DNA of 64,000 nucleotides from an uncultured Sphingomonas sp. (GCF_913774285.1 NZ_CAJYHX010000034.1:1-64000); one strand, 5' to 3'; shown: positions 8,580 through 17,444, counted from the stretch's first letter. Program-made: numbers and translations. Notes: generated by a model from the letters alone, not told the origin.

Positions 8580-9509
8580 GGCCAGCATCGCCCTGGCCGC
8601 CTCGGCAAAGGCTGCGCAATCCTGCTGTGCCGAAGGCAGCGCCTGTCGGAAATGGACAAAGCCGTGGATCATCCCGGCCGCTTCGATGCGGTGGACCGGA
8701 GCGCCGGCGCGCTCGGCACGATCGGCATAGGCGCGGGCCGCGTCGCGGAGCGGATCGAGGCCCGCGGTGTGGACGAGCAACGGCACCGGCGGGACCGGGC
8801 CGTAGACGCAATCGTGGCGGGGATCGCCGCTGGGCGCCCGATATTGGGCGTCGAACCAGGCCATGTCCTCCGCTGCGAGAAAATAGCCGTTGCCGAAGGC
8901 CCGGTGCGACGGCCAGTCGGTACCGCCGCCGACATAGGGGTAGAGTGCCCAGCATGCCTGCACGGGTATCGCGACCGGGCGCAGCGCCAGCTGCTGGGAA
9001 GTGACGATCGCCAGATTGCCCCCGGCGCTATCGCCGCACGGGATCAGGCCGGTCACCCGGAAGCCGAACACGTCCGACGCACCGGCAATCCAGCGCGCCG
9101 CAGCCTCGGCATCGTCGACCGCCGCCGGGAAGGGGTGCTCGGGCGCGAGGCGATAGTCGATCGCCAGCACCGGCAGGTCCAGCGTGTCGGCGAGCCAGGT
9201 GCAGAAGCTGTGATGGGTGCCGAGATCACCGATCACGAAGCCGCCGCCATGGAAGAACAGCACCAGCGGGCCCGACATCCGGTCGAGCCGGCGATCATAG
9301 AGACGGGCGGCGAGCGGACCGGCAGGGCCCGGCACGCTCCAGTCCTGCACGCGCGCGAGCGGCAGTGGCGGCAGATCGGCGACCGCACAGTTCGCCCGCA
9401 TCATCAGCCGCGCGGCCTCGATCGGCACGGCCGAGAGCGGGGGCGCCGCATTTTCCGAGAGATAGGCGAGAAAGGCGGCGACGTCGGGTCGCGGCGTGGC
9501 GTCCGTCAT
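8565..9509 (-). CDS. Alpha/beta hydrolase, hormone-sensitive-lipase-type carboxylesterase
   Basis: A 314-residue serine esterase of the HSL (bacterial family IV) type. The oxyanion-hole motif HGGG is at residues 87-90, the nucleophile serine at 161 in GDSAGG, and the C-terminal acid and base lie in TAGLDPLRD and GMIHGFVHF. The start ATG overlaps the stop of the upstream alcohol dehydrogenase (ATGA), so the pair is coupled. It is cytoplasmic, with no signal peptide. Downstream of a TonB receptor and an alcohol dehydrogenase, it may cleave an aromatic or acyl ester to release an alcohol for that dehydrogenase; the substrate is inference. Confidence 0.88.
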   Translation of the reverse strand: MTDATPRPDVAAFLAYLSENAAPPLSAVPIEAARLMMRANCAVADLPPLPLARVQDWSVPGPAGPLAARLYDRRLDRMSGPLVLFFHGGGFVIGDLGTHHSFCTWLADTLDLPVLAIDYRLAPEHPFPAAVDDAEAAARWIAGASDVFGFRVTGLIPCGDSAGGNLAIVTSQQLALRPVAIPVQACWALYPYVGGGTDWPSHRAFGNGYFLAAEDMAWFDAQYRAPSGDPRHDCVYGPVPPVPLLVHTAGLDPLRDAARAYADRAERAGAPVHRIEAAGMIHGFVHFRQALPSAQQDCAAFAEAARAMLAPGQP

Positions 9510-10588
9510 GCAGTCGGCTCCATCAGCAATACCGGCTTGATGACCGCCCCGGTTTCGGAATCGTGGACCGCCTGGTCGATGGCGGCGAACGGATAGGTGC
9601 GCACCAGCTTTTCCAGCGGCAGCCAGCCGGCGCGGTAATGCGCAATCAGTTCGGGGAGGAAGCGCTGCGGATCGATGCCGCCTTCCACCACGCCGATGAT
9701 CCTGCGCCCGACACTCATGATCGCGGCAGCGTCGATGGCGAGCTTGGGCTCGGGAGGATAGGCACCGACCAGCGCCAGCGTCCCGCGCGGGGCGAGCAGG
9801 TCGATCGCCGGCCCCAGCAACGCCGGCACGCCAGTCGTATCGACGATATGGTCGAACGGGCCCGACATCGCTTCCAGGCCGGTGGCGATGTCGGTCGCCC
9901 CCAGTTCGCGGCCGAGCTCCAGGCGATGCACGTGGCGGTCGAGCAGCGCGATCCGAGCGGCACCGGCAATCGCTGCGGCCATCACCGCGGCCAGCCCCAC
10001 CGCACCCGCGCCGAAGATGGCGATAGACTGGCCCGCTTCCACCTTCAACGTTTCCAGCACCGTGCCCGCACCGGTCTGGATGCCGCAACCGAGCGGCGCA
10101 AGCAGGTGCAGCGGCAGGTCGGCATCCACCTTCACCACGTTGCGCGGATGGGCGAGCGCATGGGTGGCGAAGGCGGATTGGCCGAAGATGTTGCTGCCGA
10201 TCCGGTCCTCGCCGCGCCAGAGTCCGCCCTGGTCCGGTCCCAGCGTGCCGAGGAAGTTGCGCGGGAAGAATTCGGGGCAATAGCCGGGCTGGTGGTCGTG
10301 GCAGGCCGGGCAGGCGCCGCAGCTGTCGAAGCTGAGCAGCACATGGTCGCCGGGGGCGAGCCCGGTCACTCCCGGTCCCACCGCCGCGACCACCCCCGCG
10401 CCCTCATGGCCGAACACTGCGGGGAACGGCACCGGCAATGCGCCGTCGCGCATCACCATGTCGGTGTGGCACACGCCGCAGGCGACGATCCGCACCAGCA
10501 CCTGACCGGGCCCGGGCGCATCGATCCGGAGCGTCTCGATGGTGAAGGTGCCGCCGGCCGCCTCGGTGACGGCTGCCTGGATGTCCAT
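9506..10588 (-). CDS. Zinc-dependent alcohol dehydrogenase (aryl-alcohol type)
   Basis: A 360-residue medium-chain dehydrogenase. Catalytic zinc ligands are visible as C40 in CGVCHTD and H61-E62 in GHEGAG. Four structural-zinc cysteines lie at 90, 93, 96 and 104. The cofactor motif GAGAVGLAAV marks the Rossmann half. The whole resembles benzyl/aryl-alcohol dehydrogenases. The start is taken at ATG 10588, because an in-frame upstream ATG would overlap the receptor gene. The receptor stop is 13 bases upstream and the esterase start overlaps its stop, so it is a central gene of a receptor-dehydrogenase-esterase operon. Oxidation of an aromatic alcohol is a reasoned guess. Confidence 0.88.
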   Translation of the reverse strand: MDIQAAVTEAAGGTFTIETLRIDAPGPGQVLVRIVACGVCHTDMVMRDGALPVPFPAVFGHEGAGVVAAVGPGVTGLAPGDHVLLSFDSCGACPACHDHQPGYCPEFFPRNFLGTLGPDQGGLWRGEDRIGSNIFGQSAFATHALAHPRNVVKVDADLPLHLLAPLGCGIQTGAGTVLETLKVEAGQSIAIFGAGAVGLAAVMAAAIAGAARIALLDRHVHRLELGRELGATDIATGLEAMSGPFDHIVDTTGVPALLGPAIDLLAPRGTLALVGAYPPEPKLAIDAAAIMSVGRRIIGVVEGGIDPQRFLPELIAHYRAGWLPLEKLVRTYPFAAIDQAVHDSETGAVIKPVLLMEPTA

Positions 10589-10601
10589 GGATATGCTCCC
10601 G

Positions 10602-13205
10602 TCAGAACTTGAAGCCGAAGCGCGCATACCATTCGCGCGGGCGGTTATAGGTGCCGAAGAAGGTGCCGTCGGCGATGTTGGAGCCGCCGGAGGTGAGGTA
10701 GCGATTGTCCGTCAGATTGGTGCCGCCCATGGTGAGCGTCCAATGGTCGTTCGGCGCCTGATAGGCGATGCTGGCATTGACCAGATCGATCGCGCCGCGC
10801 CGCAGGATGAAGGTGCGCTGGGTATCGTTCCACACGCTGCTGACATGGCTCCAGTCGGCAAGGAAGATCAGCGATGCGCCATTGCCGATCCGCGTCTCGT
10901 AGCGCGGCGCGATGTTGGTCTTCCAGTTCGGCGTCTTGGGCAGCGAGGCGCCGACCACGGTGCCGGCCTGGAACTGGTTGGGACCGCCCACCGCCGCTGC
11001 GGCGGGCGAGACGCTGGTGTAATAGGCATCGATATAGCCGAGCGAGGCATTGATGGTGAGGCCGCGCACCGGCGCCGCGATCGCCTCCAGTTCGAAGCCG
11101 CGGATCCGGGCATTGCCGGCATTGGCGATGGTCGGCGAGGTGCCGATCTGGATGTTGAGCTGGATGCCCTTGTACTCGGTGTTGAAGGCGGCGGCGTTGA
11201 GCTGGAGCTTGCGATCGAGCAGCGTCGACTTGACGCCGATCTCGGTCGTCGTCGCGGTTTCCTCGTTGAAGTCGGGCGCGACATTGCCCTGCGGGTTGGT
11301 GAGGCGCGTGGTCCAGCCGCCGGTCTTGTAGCCGCGCGACCAGCTGCCATAGACCATCACATCGTCGTTCGGGTGCAGCTGCAGGCCGAATTTGGGCGAG
11401 AAATCGCTGAACTTTTTGCGGTTCACCCCCGGCACATAGACGCGCACCGGATTGCTCAGATCGGGATAGCCCAGCCCGGTCTGGCAGGTCACCGGCGCGA
11501 GCGGAAACGGGCCGTTCGGCGTGATGTTGCCATTGGCATCCGAACAGCCGAACAGCTTGTAGTTGAAGCCGTTCAGTTCCTGCTGGCCGCCCTCGAAGCG
11601 CTTCTTCTCGTTGGTGTAGCGCCCGCCGATGGTGAGGCCGAGCCATTCGGTGGGGCGATAGTCGATCTGGCCGAACGCGGCATAGTTGGCGGTCTCCAGC
11701 CGGTTGGGACCGTCCACCTGGACCTGACCCTCGGCGAAGGTGACGTAATCGTGGAGATTGCCGGCTTCCTTGAAATAATAGCCGCCGAGCACGTAGTTCA
11801 GCTTGTTGTCGAGCGCCTTGCCGAGCAGCTGCACTTCCTGGCTGAACTGCCACTGGTGCATGGTGAAGCTGAGCTGCAGGAAATTGAGCGGCGAGCCATC
11901 GGCATCGAGCCCGGCGGCCCAGTCGAGCTGACGATAGGCGGTGATCGACTTGAGCGCGATGGTGTCGCTCAGGTCATAGTCGATGACGCCGGAAAAGCCC
12001 CAGTTCTTGAGGTCCGAGAAGCTGTTGCCGGTCGCATAGCTCTTGTCCGGATCGGCGAGGACATAGCGGCTGTCCCAGGGCAGGCGGTTGTTGGCCGGGT
12101 TGCCGTCGACGTTGACGCCGGCATAGCTCGGCACCTGGAAGCGCGGGTTGAACTGCGTGCCGGAGGTGCCGCACAGCGCCTGCGCCCCCCGCGCCGCGAT
12201 CTGCGCCGAGCTTGCCCCGATGCAGAAATTGTAGAGCCCGGCAAAGTTGAACCCGGTGGTGCCGGTAGGGTCGAAGGCGGTGCCGGGCACATTAGTGGTG
12301 CCGGCGAAATTGCCTGGGACGTTCTCCGCGGTACCCAGCAGCTTGTTGGCGCTGGTGCCCTTGTCGCGGCTGTAATCGCCGGAGACGGTGAGGCTGAGCG
12401 GTCCGCCGTTCGACCATTTGGCCTTGCCGCGCAGGTTCCAGTTGTCGTTGCCGCCTTCGCGTGGGGAATTGCCGTATCCCGCGGCGGAGAAGGCGGTGTA
12501 GGACGGCGTGTTGTTGGCGCGCTGGTCCGGATAGGGGATGCGCTGGAGGAAACCGTCGCGCGACTGCACCCCGAAGCTGAGGATCGTGCCCAACTCGCTG
12601 GTGATCGGAATGTCGACCGCACCACGCACACCCAGCCGCTTGTAGCTGCCGGTCGTCACGTCGCCCTGGACGCGAAAGTCCTTGCCGGGATCGCGGGTGA
12701 CGATCGAGATCGCGCCGCCGATCGTGTTGCGGCCGAACAGCGTACCCTGCGGGCCCTTCAGTACCTCGACACGGGCGACGTCCATCAGGTCCTGGTTCGC
12801 ACCCACCGTACGCGCGAGATAGACGCCGTCGAGATAGAGGCCGACTCCGGGATCGATGTTGAAGGCGAAATCGTCGGAGCCGATGCCGCGGATATAGGCG
12901 GAGAGCACCGCGGGCGAGCCCGAGAAGGGCGTACCGGCATCGAGATTGACGTTCGGCGCGATCGCGGAAAGCTGGGCAACGCTGCCGACCGCGCGCTCCT
13001 GCAGGGTCTGGGTGCCGAAGGCGGAGATGGCGATCGGCACGTCTTGGACATTTTCCGCGCGCTTCTGCGCGGTGACGACGATTTCGGCGATGCCGCCATC
13101 CTGTGCCTTGGCTTCCGGCTGCGCAGGCTGTTCGGTGGTTTGAGCCCAGACAGGTGCCGCCCATGCCGCCGAAGCAAGCAGGGCCGTGGCGAGACCAATG
13201 CGCAT
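10602..13205 (-). CDS. TonB-dependent outer-membrane receptor
   Basis: An 867-residue TonB-dependent receptor. It has a signal peptide ending near WAAPVWAQ, a TonB box region EIVVTAQKR, a plug domain with KRAENVQDVPIAISAFG and GPQGTLFGRNTIGGAISI, a long 22-strand-type barrel, and a terminal phenylalanine (WYARFGFKF). The plug pattern is the type common in sphingomonad catabolic loci. With a downstream alcohol dehydrogenase and esterase and an upstream AraC gene, it probably takes up a small ester or aromatic substrate rather than a siderophore; that is inferred from neighbours only. Confidence 0.93.
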   Translation of the reverse strand: MRIGLATALLASAAWAAPVWAQTTEQPAQPEAKAQDGGIAEIVVTAQKRAENVQDVPIAISAFGTQTLQERAVGSVAQLSAIAPNVNLDAGTPFSGSPAVLSAYIRGIGSDDFAFNIDPGVGLYLDGVYLARTVGANQDLMDVARVEVLKGPQGTLFGRNTIGGAISIVTRDPGKDFRVQGDVTTGSYKRLGVRGAVDIPITSELGTILSFGVQSRDGFLQRIPYPDQRANNTPSYTAFSAAGYGNSPREGGNDNWNLRGKAKWSNGGPLSLTVSGDYSRDKGTSANKLLGTAENVPGNFAGTTNVPGTAFDPTGTTGFNFAGLYNFCIGASSAQIAARGAQALCGTSGTQFNPRFQVPSYAGVNVDGNPANNRLPWDSRYVLADPDKSYATGNSFSDLKNWGFSGVIDYDLSDTIALKSITAYRQLDWAAGLDADGSPLNFLQLSFTMHQWQFSQEVQLLGKALDNKLNYVLGGYYFKEAGNLHDYVTFAEGQVQVDGPNRLETANYAAFGQIDYRPTEWLGLTIGGRYTNEKKRFEGGQQELNGFNYKLFGCSDANGNITPNGPFPLAPVTCQTGLGYPDLSNPVRVYVPGVNRKKFSDFSPKFGLQLHPNDDVMVYGSWSRGYKTGGWTTRLTNPQGNVAPDFNEETATTTEIGVKSTLLDRKLQLNAAAFNTEYKGIQLNIQIGTSPTIANAGNARIRGFELEAIAAPVRGLTINASLGYIDAYYTSVSPAAAAVGGPNQFQAGTVVGASLPKTPNWKTNIAPRYETRIGNGASLIFLADWSHVSSVWNDTQRTFILRRGAIDLVNASIAYQAPNDHWTLTMGGTNLTDNRYLTSGGSNIADGTFFGTYNRPREWYARFGFKF

Positions 13206-13295
13206 TTTCCTCTCCTGATGACACGCCTTTGCGGCGCTTATCGGGGAAGGCTAGCGCGCGGTTGGGACCCCGTCTTGGACGGGGGCGCACCGCGA

Positions 13296-14222
13296 TCAGG
13301 ACGGACGCGCACCCCGGGACCGCCAATCGCGCGGGCTGGTGGCGAAGCGCCGACGGAAGCAGCGGCTGAAAAAGGCCGCGTCGTTGAAGCCGAGCGAAAA
13401 GGCGATATCGGTCACGCTGCGGCCCGGCTCCGCCACCAGCAGTTCCGCCGCGCGGGTCAGCCGGCGATCGGTGACAAAGGCAGTAGGCGTAAGGCCGGTT
13501 TCGCGCAGGAACGCCTTCTGCACCGCGCGCGGACTGAGCCCGGTCGCGGCGCATAGCGTAGCAGTGCCGAGTTCCGGATCGCCGAGATGGCGCAGCGCAT
13601 AGGCTACCGGCGTTTCCGTTCCCGCCGGCGCTATGGGCGCGCTGCGCTGCTGGCGGCAGACCAGTCGCGTCGCATCGACCAGCAGGTTGCCGACGCCCAC
13701 GCCGTCGTCGACATCGCCGAGCATCGCGCGCTGGTCCCACAGGCCAAGCAGCATGTGGTTGAGGAAGGCGACATGCGGCTCCTGCGCCGGCAACAGCCGG
13801 CCGTGCAGCGCGCCGATCCCGATATCGTCGCCCAGCAGCGCGGCGGGCACCTGCAGGATCAGGCACTCGTTCGCGTCCGATATGTCGATCGCATAGGGCC
13901 GGCTGTCGTCGGCGATCAGCAAGTCGCCCATGCCGCCGGAGGCCGCGGTGTCGCCGTGCAGCATCGTCAGCCGCCCGCGCCGCTGGAGATGGAGCAGCAG
14001 ATTGTGCCCGTCGCGATTGCCTTCGCGCCGCACCTGCGCCCGCGCACTCCGCGCACGCGCCAGGCCCACCGGTCCCAGGTGCCATCGGGCAAGATCGGCG
14101 CGGATGCCTTCGGGGGCGATCGCGGTCATGCCCGGAAAGGCTTCGGCGACGACGTCGCGCCAGAAGAGGTGCCGCCGCTGGGGCGGCACCGCCTGGGTGG
14201 TGAAATGTTCGACCGCGCTCAG
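13296..14222 (-). CDS. AraC-family transcriptional regulator
   Basis: The C-terminal third has two helix-turn-helix motifs typical of AraC/XylS proteins (LCAATGLSPRAVQKAFLRETG and SVTDIAFSLGFNDAAFFSRCF), after an N-terminal sensor domain with PPQRRHLFWRDVV. The start is uncertain. ATG 14369 would overlap the upstream dehydrogenase by about 150 bases. GTG 14189 has no ribosome site. CTG 14222 overlaps the dehydrogenase stop (CTGA) and has GGAG eight bases upstream, so I place it there, giving 308 residues. It lies between the aldehyde dehydrogenase and the TonB receptor on the same strand and probably activates one or both. Confidence 0.85.
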   Translation of the reverse strand: MSAVEHFTTQAVPPQRRHLFWRDVVAEAFPGMTAIAPEGIRADLARWHLGPVGLARARSARAQVRREGNRDGHNLLLHLQRRGRLTMLHGDTAASGGMGDLLIADDSRPYAIDISDANECLILQVPAALLGDDIGIGALHGRLLPAQEPHVAFLNHMLLGLWDQRAMLGDVDDGVGVGNLLVDATRLVCRQQRSAPIAPAGTETPVAYALRHLGDPELGTATLCAATGLSPRAVQKAFLRETGLTPTAFVTDRRLTRAAELLVAEPGRSVTDIAFSLGFNDAAFFSRCFRRRFATSPRDWRSRGARPS

Positions 14223-15640
14223 GCGGCCGGCTCCAGTTCGACCGAATTGACGATATGCGCCTGGGTATATTCGTGCAGCCCCGCCTGGCCGAGCTCGCCG
14301 CCCAGACCCGATTGCTTCGATCCGCGGAACGGGATGCGCGGATCGATGGCGAGATGCTGGTTCACCCACACCGTGCCGCTGTCGATCTTCATCGCCACTT
14401 CCGTCGCGCGCGCCACGTCGCGGCCCCAGATCGTGCCGCCCAGGCCATAATCGGAATCATTGGCGCGGGCGATCACCTCCTCGATGTCGCGGTACTTTAG
14501 CACCGGCAGCACCGGGCCGAACTGCTCCTCGCGGACCAGCGGCGCATCGTCGTCGAGGTCGCGGACGATTGTCGGCGGGATGAAATAGCCCGGCCGATCG
14601 AGCGCGTCGCCGCCGGCCAGCACCGTGCCGCGCTGCTTGGCATCCTCGATCAGCGCCTTGACCTTCTCGAACTGCATCGCGTTCTGCACGGGGCCGACCT
14701 TGGCACCCTGCTTGGCGCCGTCGTCGACCACGGTATTGCGCGCCAGCTCGGCAATCTCCTCGCAGAATTCCTCGTACATGCCCTCGGGCACATAGGCGCG
14801 CTTCACCGCCACGCAGATCTGCCCGGCATTGTACATCGCACCCTGGAAGACCTTCTTGGCCGCCAGTGCGGGCTCGACATCGTCGAGCACGATCGCGGCG
14901 TCGTTGCCGCCCAGCTCCAGCGTCACCCGCTTTACGCCATCGGCGGCACTGGCCATCACCTTCTTGCCGGTCGCGGTCGACCCGGTGAAGGCGACCTTGG
15001 CGACATCGGGATGGGTGGTGAGCAGCGCGCCCAGGTCGTTCTGGTCACAGACGATGTTGATCACGCCCGGCGGCAGCAGCTCGGCGAAGATCTCGCCCAT
15101 CAGCAGCGTGGTGAGCGGCGTGGTCGGCGCGGGCTTGAGCACCATGGTGTTGCCAGCGACCAGCGCCGGACCGATCTTGTTGGCCGCGAGGATCATCGGG
15201 AAGTTCCACGGCGTGATCGCCGCGACGACGCCCAGCGGGGTGCGATGCTCGACGACGCGGTTGCCCCCCTCGTCGCGCAGCACCTTGGTTTCCGGGCGCA
15301 TCTGGGTGAAGGCGCGCAGCGTGAACACGGTGCCCATCACCTCGCCGGTGGCCTGGTCGAGCGGCTTGCCCTGCTCGGTGGTGAGCAGGCTGGCGAACTC
15401 GCTCAGCCGCTCCTGCAGCCGCGCGGCGACGGCCTCGACCTTGGCCGCGCGCTCCTCGATCGGCGTCGCGGCCCAGGCCGGGAAAGCAGCCTTGGCGGCG
15501 GCGACCGCGGCGTTCAGCTGATCGGCGTCTGCCTTGGGGCAGCGCGCGAACGGCTCGGCGGTGGCGGGATTGATGACGTCGAACTGCGATGCGCCGTCGA
15601 CGGCTTCGCCATTGATCAACAGCTTGAAGGTGCGTTCCAA
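14219..15640 (-). CDS. NAD(P)-dependent aldehyde dehydrogenase, candidate vanillin/aromatic aldehyde dehydrogenase
   Basis: A 473-residue aldehyde dehydrogenase that oxidises an aldehyde to its acid in the cytoplasm. Conserved residues are N146 in PWNFP, E242 in LELGG and the nucleophile C276 in GQICVA. The start is TTG at 15640 with AGGAG seven bases upstream; no ATG fits. A 17-bp palindrome between this gene and the divergent MarR gene matches one at the feruloyl-CoA hydratase/lyase. Since that enzyme makes vanillin from feruloyl-CoA, vanillin is the best substrate guess. The AraC gene overlaps its stop. Confidence 0.9.
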   Translation of the reverse strand: MERTFKLLINGEAVDGASQFDVINPATAEPFARCPKADADQLNAAVAAAKAAFPAWAATPIEERAAKVEAVAARLQERLSEFASLLTTEQGKPLDQATGEVMGTVFTLRAFTQMRPETKVLRDEGGNRVVEHRTPLGVVAAITPWNFPMILAANKIGPALVAGNTMVLKPAPTTPLTTLLMGEIFAELLPPGVINIVCDQNDLGALLTTHPDVAKVAFTGSTATGKKVMASAADGVKRVTLELGGNDAAIVLDDVEPALAAKKVFQGAMYNAGQICVAVKRAYVPEGMYEEFCEEIAELARNTVVDDGAKQGAKVGPVQNAMQFEKVKALIEDAKQRGTVLAGGDALDRPGYFIPPTIVRDLDDDAPLVREEQFGPVLPVLKYRDIEEVIARANDSDYGLGGTIWGRDVARATEVAMKIDSGTVWVNQHLAIDPRIPFRGSKQSGLGGELGQAGLHEYTQAHIVNSVELEPAA

Positions 15641-15698
15641 GGCCAATCTCCTAAAACAGGCCGCGACTCGCCGCGGCGGATCTTCTATTTTGCGAAAA

Positions 15699-15715
15699 TG
15701 TATCCCAGGCATACC
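15699..15715. promoter_or_regulatory. Candidate MarR operator (imperfect palindrome)
   Basis: TGTATCCCAGGCATACC lies between the divergent aldehyde dehydrogenase and MarR genes. It shares both half-sites, TGTATnC and GGCATAC, with the perfect palindrome at 17013-17029, at the same spacing. This placement fits autoregulation of the MarR gene and control of the dehydrogenase. Confidence 0.6.
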
Positions 15716-15726
15716 GACCGGACAAG

Positions 15727-16173
15727 ATGACCCACGCCGCTTCCCAGGACGACGAACTCGACACGCTGATCGGTTATCAGCTGCAGATGGCGCGCTTGCG
15801 GCTGATGGAGGCGGCGCACGCCGCGCTGGAGCCGTACGGCATCTCCCCTGCCCGTGTGACGGCGCTGGCGCTGATCCGGGCGCAGCCGGGGCTGGACCAG
15901 TCGGCGCTGGGCCGGGCACTGTCGATTAACCGAGCCAGCGCGATGAAGCTGGTCAACCTGCTGGTCGAGCGCGGGCTCGTCGAGCGCCGGCCGGGGCGGG
16001 ATCTGCGCAGCCATGCGCTGCACCTTACTCACGAGGGCGAGACGCAGCTGCCGGAGATGGTCGCGCGGCTGCGCGAATCCGAAGGTCCGGTGCTTGCCGA
16101 TCTGACGGAACCGGAACGGGCGACCCTGCTTCAACTGCTGCACCGCATCCACGCGCCGTTCAGCCGCGATTGA
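15727..16173 (+). CDS. MarR-family transcriptional regulator (FerC-like by context)
   Basis: A 148-residue winged-helix protein of the MarR family. The recognition region reads LDQSALGRALSINRASAMKLVNLLVERGLVERR, followed by the wing with the basic-acidic RDLRSHALHLT. MarR proteins usually repress catabolic genes until an aromatic ligand, often a CoA thioester, binds. It is divergent from the aldehyde dehydrogenase and convergent with the feruloyl-CoA hydratase/lyase (14-base overlap of 3' ends). Matching palindromes upstream of both flanking genes point to a ferulate-pathway repressor, like FerC of Sphingobium; that equivalence is inferred. Confidence 0.85.
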   Translation: MTHAASQDDELDTLIGYQLQMARLRLMEAAHAALEPYGISPARVTALALIRAQPGLDQSALGRALSINRASAMKLVNLLVERGLVERRPGRDLRSHALHLTHEGETQLPEMVARLRESEGPVLADLTEPERATLLQLLHRIHAPFSRD

Positions 16174-16984
16174 GGTCATAGGCGCCGAGCCCGGGCTTGT
16201 AGCTTTTCTCGTCGATGAACTGGCGGATGCCTTCCTTGCGGCCCTCGCTCTTGTCGTGGAAATTGGCCGCTTCCTGCATCCGCACGAGATAGTCCTCGGC
16301 CTCGTCATAGGTGAGGGTACCGACCCGGCGGACCGCATCCTTGGCGAACTTCAGCGCTACGGGATTCTTTTTGAGCAGCAGCTCGGCGATCTCGCGGGTG
16401 CGCGCCTCCAGCCGTTCGAGCGGCACGCTTTCGTTGACCAGCCGGCAGGCCGCGGCCTGCTTGCCGTCGATCAGCTCGCCGGTGAGCGTCAGCCACATCG
16501 CGTCGCGCATCGGCAGCAGGTCGACCACCACCTTGGTCACGCCACCCCCGGGCAGGATGCCCCAGTTGATCTCGGAGAGGCCGAACTGCGCCTCGTCCGC
16601 CGCCACCGCCAGATCGCAGGCGAAGAGCGGACCGAAGCCGCCGCCGAAGCACCAGCCATTGACCATCGCGATGGTCGGCTTCTGGAACCAGCGCAGCCGG
16701 CGGAACCAGCCATAGCTTTCGCGCTGCGACTTGCGGATGCCGCCCAGCCCCTGCGCCTCGGTCTCGCGGAAATATTCCTTGAGGTCCATGCCCGCCGACC
16801 ACGCACTCCCCTCGCCGCCCAGCACCAGCACGCCGACGTCGTCGCGATATTCCAGTTCGTCGAACACCTCCGCCATGCGGCGGTTGAGCGCTGGATTCAT
16901 CGCGTTGCGCTTGTCCGGCCGAGCGAAATAGACCCAGGCGATACGGTCCTCGACGCGATAGGAGACGCCGTCCTTGCTGATCAT
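16160..16984 (-). CDS. p-Hydroxycinnamoyl-CoA (feruloyl-CoA) hydratase/lyase
   Basis: A 274-residue crotonase-fold enzyme that hydrates feruloyl-CoA and cleaves it to vanillin and acetyl-CoA. Over much of its length it reads like known hydroxycinnamoyl-CoA hydratase-lyases: PDKRNAMNPALNR, SAGMDLKEYFRE, the oxyanion segment NGWCFGGGFGPL, and FGLSEINWG with the catalytic glutamate at 138. The C-terminus has the family KPGLGAYD. ATG 16984 is chosen because GGAG stands eight bases upstream. The partner feruloyl-CoA synthetase is not in the window. A perfect 17-bp palindrome lies 28 bases upstream of the start. Confidence 0.93.
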   Translation of the reverse strand: MISKDGVSYRVEDRIAWVYFARPDKRNAMNPALNRRMAEVFDELEYRDDVGVLVLGGEGSAWSAGMDLKEYFRETEAQGLGGIRKSQRESYGWFRRLRWFQKPTIAMVNGWCFGGGFGPLFACDLAVAADEAQFGLSEINWGILPGGGVTKVVVDLLPMRDAMWLTLTGELIDGKQAAACRLVNESVPLERLEARTREIAELLLKKNPVALKFAKDAVRRVGTLTYDEAEDYLVRMQEAANFHDKSEGRKEGIRQFIDEKSYKPGLGAYDLNRG

Positions 16985-17012
16985 GGCAAACTCTCCGTCC
17001 ATTGTCATTGAC

Positions 17013-17029
17013 TGTATGCTTGGCATACA
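17013..17029. promoter_or_regulatory. Candidate MarR operator (perfect palindrome) upstream of the hydratase/lyase
   Basis: TGTATGC, a 3-base spacer TTG, then GCATACA form a perfect 7+7 inverted repeat just upstream of the feruloyl-CoA hydratase/lyase start. The same half-sites recur at 15699-15715. Position and shape suit repression by the MarR protein encoded at 15727. Confidence 0.65.
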
Positions 17030-17410
17030 AAATGGCATTCGCAAAGAGCCTGATGCCGATTTGCGTGCGACGGGAGGTGGTTGCGAATAAGCCTTGGACG
17101 AATCAGGCTTTTATCGCGGCTTCGGCAGCGACACGCGGGCAGATGCATCGGTGGCCGAGCGCCTGCGGGGGCGCATCTTCGCCTTTTTCGGCGCCGACTC
17201 GAGAGCCGGGATGACAGGCGCATGACAGGATTTCAGGAAAGCCGCGTTCCGCGGATCGTCGGCTCAGCGTACCGGCAATGGGGCAGCCCGCCTCTCGCTC
17301 GCGCACGGCGCTTCCCCGCCCTTGCGCGTTTCCTTTGTGTTGATCCGGGGTACGATCTGCACCGTTGAGACCGGATCGGTCTTCCGTCGCGGGATGAAGC
17401 CGCGACGCAT
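17030..17410. other. Intergenic region without recognisable gene
   Basis: About 380 bases between the hydratase/lyase promoter and the hairpin behind the next receptor gene. Short ORFs on both strands look like arginine- and serine-rich high-GC noise. The proximal part should hold the hydratase/lyase promoter. I see no further motif. Confidence 0.4.
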
Positions 17411-17444
17411 GCGTTCCCCCGGAGACGGATCTCCGGGGGAACGC
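17411..17444. terminator. Strong hairpin downstream of TonB receptor
   Basis: A perfect 15-bp stem, GCGTTCCCCCGGAGA with its exact complement, closes on loop CGGA. It lies nine bases beyond the receptor stop on the minus strand. There is no T tract, so it may act as an mRNA 3' stabiliser or a Rho-assisted terminator. Confidence 0.6.

Noticed and set aside
9510..10280. Upstream extension of the esterase reading frame
   Set aside because: It overlaps the alcohol dehydrogenase gene. The true start is the ATGA overlap at 9509.
17002..17214. 70-codon plus-strand ORF upstream of the hydratase/lyase
   Set aside because: It overlaps the MarR operator and promoter, with no recognisable domain and atypical composition.
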